Below, in pieces: positions 13,800 to 15,302 of a stretch of DNA of 15,302 nt (positions within the stretch are counted from its first letter, which is position 1; each line of letters begins with the position of its first letter). Source of the DNA: an uncultured Lysobacteraceae bacterium. GTDB lineage: Bacteria; Pseudomonadota; Gammaproteobacteria; Xanthomonadales; Rhodanobacteraceae. The notes under the pieces are model-generated. The model ran no database searches, was not told the DNA's origin, and was given only the letters and a program-made list of their open reading frames with translations. The DNA is taken from assembly GCA_946482585.1 (NCBI GenBank), contig CAMLSI010000063.1:1-15302 (forward strand), given 5' to 3'. The position numbers were made by a program, and so were the translations under genes.

Positions 13800-15302
13800 T
13801 CAGGTTCGCCGATTGGCGGTCCAGAAGCACATGGCGCCCGCGATCGCCGCGAACCACGCGGTCCAGGGGACGCCGAGCAGCTGGGCGGCGTTGTCGTCGA
13901 GCGCATAGAGCAGCACGGCCGACAGGATCAGCGTAGCGCCGAGTGCGAGCGGCACGATCTGCGCGCGGCTCGCGCGCGCGTCGGCGTGCAGGTTGCGCAG
14001 GTCTTCGGAATGCACGCGCATCTCGATGCCGCCGCTGCTCGCCTTGTGCAGGTAGTCGTGCAGCAGCTGCGGCATGTCCGGCGCGGCGGCCAGCCATTCC
14101 GGCACGCGGCGGCGCAGCGCTTTCCAGATCGCGGCAGGCCCGTGGCGATCGCGCCAGAGCCGTTCGAGTACCGGCTTGGCCACGGCCCAGATGTCGATCT
14201 TCGGGTCGAGCTGGCGGCCGATGCCTTCGATGTTGAGCAGGGTCTTCTGCAGCAGGATCAGTTGCGGCTGGATCGTGAGTTCGTAGCGCCGCGCGGTCTG
14301 GAACAGTTTCACGAGCACTTCGGCCAGCGAGATCTCGCTCAGGGGTCGCGTGAAATACGGTTCGCAGACGGCGCGCACCGCGGCCTCGAGTTCGTCCAGC
14401 CGCGTCGTCGCCGGCATCCAGCCGGCCTGCACGTGCAGCTGCGCGATGCGGCGGTAGTCCTGGTTGAACAGCGCGATGAAATTTTCCGCGAGCCAGTACT
14501 GATCGGCTTCGGGCAACGTGCCCATGATGCCGAAGTCGATCGCGATGAAACGCGGTTCCGCAGGGCGCGCCGGGTCGATCCAGATGTTGCCCGCGTGCGC
14601 GTCGGCGTGGAAAAAGTTGTCGCGGAACACCTGCGTATAGAACAGCTGCACGCCTTTCTGCGCGACGCGGACGCGGTCGATGCCGGCGGCATCGAGCGCG
14701 GCGATGTCGTCGGCCGGAATGCCGCGGACGCGCTCGAGCGTCAGCACCGATTCGCGCGAATGCGACCAGTACACCTCGGGCACGTAGAGATCGGGCGAAT
14801 CGCGGAAATTGCGCCGCAGCAGGCAGGCGTTCGCGCCTTCACGCTGCAGGTCGAGCTCGTTGACCAGCGTGGTTTCGATCTCGGCGACGACGTCACGCGG
14901 GCGGATCTTGTCCGCGTTGGGGTGGAAGCGGTCGGCGAGGCTCGCGAAGTCGCGCAGCAGCGCTGTGTCCGCTGCGATGCGCCGGGCGATGCCGGGACGC
15001 AAGACCTTGACCACGACGTCGCGGCCATCCTTGAGCCGGGCAGCGTGCACCTGCGCGATCGAGGCCGACGCGAGCGGCGTTTCGTCGAAGGCTGCATAGA
15101 GTTCGGTGATGGGCGCGCCGAGTGCTGCCTCGATCGCGGCGCGCGCGTCTGCGCCGGGAAAAGGCGGTACCTGATCCTGCAGCAAGGTCAGCTCGTCGGC
15201 GATGTCCGACGGCAGCAAGTCGCGCCGCGTCGACAGGATCTGGCCGAACTTGACGAAGATCGGGCCGAGTTCGGCCAGCGCCATCCGCAGCCGCGCGCCG
15301 CG
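13800..15302 (-). CDS. ubiB: UbiB, ubiquinone biosynthesis ABC1-family kinase-like protein (N-terminus missing)
   Basis: 500 residues are in the window; the frame is still open at the right edge. By comparison with E. coli UbiB (546 aa) about 55 N-terminal residues are missing. UbiB is an atypical kinase/ATPase needed for coenzyme Q synthesis at the inner membrane. The diagnostic KxGQ motif ([11 protein letters not shown]) is present, as is the Ala-rich nucleotide loop that replaces the G-loop (ASASIAQVH). So are the VVVKVLRPG lysine, the catalytic HADAHAGN (encoded at 14586-14609) and the DFG (14529-14537). The C-terminus has two hydrophobic helices ([20 protein letters not shown] and [15 protein letters not shown]), as in the family. 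The in-frame ATG at 15284 is internal, because the preceding residues RGARLR match the family's RLRLALQELGP. Confidence 0.96.
   Translation of the reverse strand, partial: RGARLRMALAELGPIFVKFGQILSTRRDLLPSDIADELTLLQDQVPPFPGADARAAIEAALGAPITELYAAFDETPLASASIAQVHAARLKDGRDVVVKVLRPGIARRIAADTALLRDFASLADRFHPNADKIRPRDVVAEIETTLVNELDLQREGANACLLRRNFRDSPDLYVPEVYWSHSRESVLTLERVRGIPADDIAALDAAGIDRVRVAQKGVQLFYTQVFRDNFFHADAHAGNIWIDPARPAEPRFIAIDFGIMGTLPEADQYWLAENFIALFNQDYRRIAQLHVQAGWMPATTRLDELEAAVRAVCEPYFTRPLSEISLAEVLVKLFQTARRYELTIQPQLILLQKTLLNIEGIGRQLDPKIDIWAVAKPVLERLWRDRHGPAAIWKALRRRVPEWLAAAPDMPQLLHDYLHKASSGGIEMRVHSEDLRNLHADARASRAQIVPLALGATLILSAVLLYALDDNAAQLLGVPWTAWFAAIAGAMCFWTANRRT

Noticed and set aside
13711..14097. 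Extension of the phospholipase-D gene into ubiB
   Set aside because: The added residues are an Arg/Ala-rich shadow of the ubiB 3' end. The ATG at 13710 has a ribosome site and begins a normal helical domain.
15284..15302. ATG at 15284 as the true ubiB start
   Set aside because: The in-frame residues before it (RGARLR) continue the UbiB family's conserved RLRLALQELGP segment, so the gene goes on beyond the window.

Overview
The window is a GC-rich, densely coding stretch of a bacterial chromosome. It is most likely from a gammaproteobacterium of the Xanthomonadales/Lysobacterales (Rhodanobacteraceae-like). The clues are a proteobacterial UbiB, an ECF43-type sigma factor beside transmembrane Ser/Thr kinases (an arrangement known from Xanthomonas and Vibrio), and strong G/C bias at third codon positions. 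The taxonomic call is inference. I see no rRNA, tRNA, CRISPR array, insertion sequence or phage gene.

Layout. (1) Bases 1-2540, + strand: the tail of a coiled-coil protein (probably PspA/IM30), a 610-aa tandem AAA ATPase and a TerB-like protein, closely spaced and probably co-transcribed. An ESCRT-III-like PspA protein beside an AAA ATPase and TerB suggests a membrane-stress or membrane-remodelling module. (2) 2645-3070, +: an OsmC-type peroxidase, closed by a bidirectional terminator at 3079-3105. (3) 3114-4933, - strand: two exported proteins separated by 14 nt. The first-translated one has a His/Cys pair laid out as in caspase-like (clan CD) cysteine peptidases. The second has a PepSY/FTP-like motif and could be its partner.

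(4) 5258-12915: a signalling island. A minus-strand ECF sigma factor diverges from a plus-strand row that encodes a small exported protein of 13 NG-x-x-L pentapeptide units, an exported ADYC-motif protein (stop and start codons overlapping), and two tandem paralogous receptor-like Ser/Thr kinases. The sigma factor lacks the usual acidic residues of region 2.2 and has a Thr there, and no anti-sigma gene is present. This fits sigma activation by phosphorylation, as reported for EcfK/PknS and EcfP/PknT. The two kinase domains are almost the same, while their periplasmic TPR regions have diverged. That suggests two inputs feeding one output, with the exported proteins as ligands, sensors or regulated products.

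(5) 13018-15302, - strand: a small single-HKD phospholipase D/nuclease protein downstream of ubiB, which is cut by the window edge.

The most notable items are the caspase-like/PepSY-like secreted pair, the sigma-kinase-ADYC/NG-repeat island, and the PspA-AAA-TerB trio. All identifications rest on reading translated motifs by eye; no database search was run.
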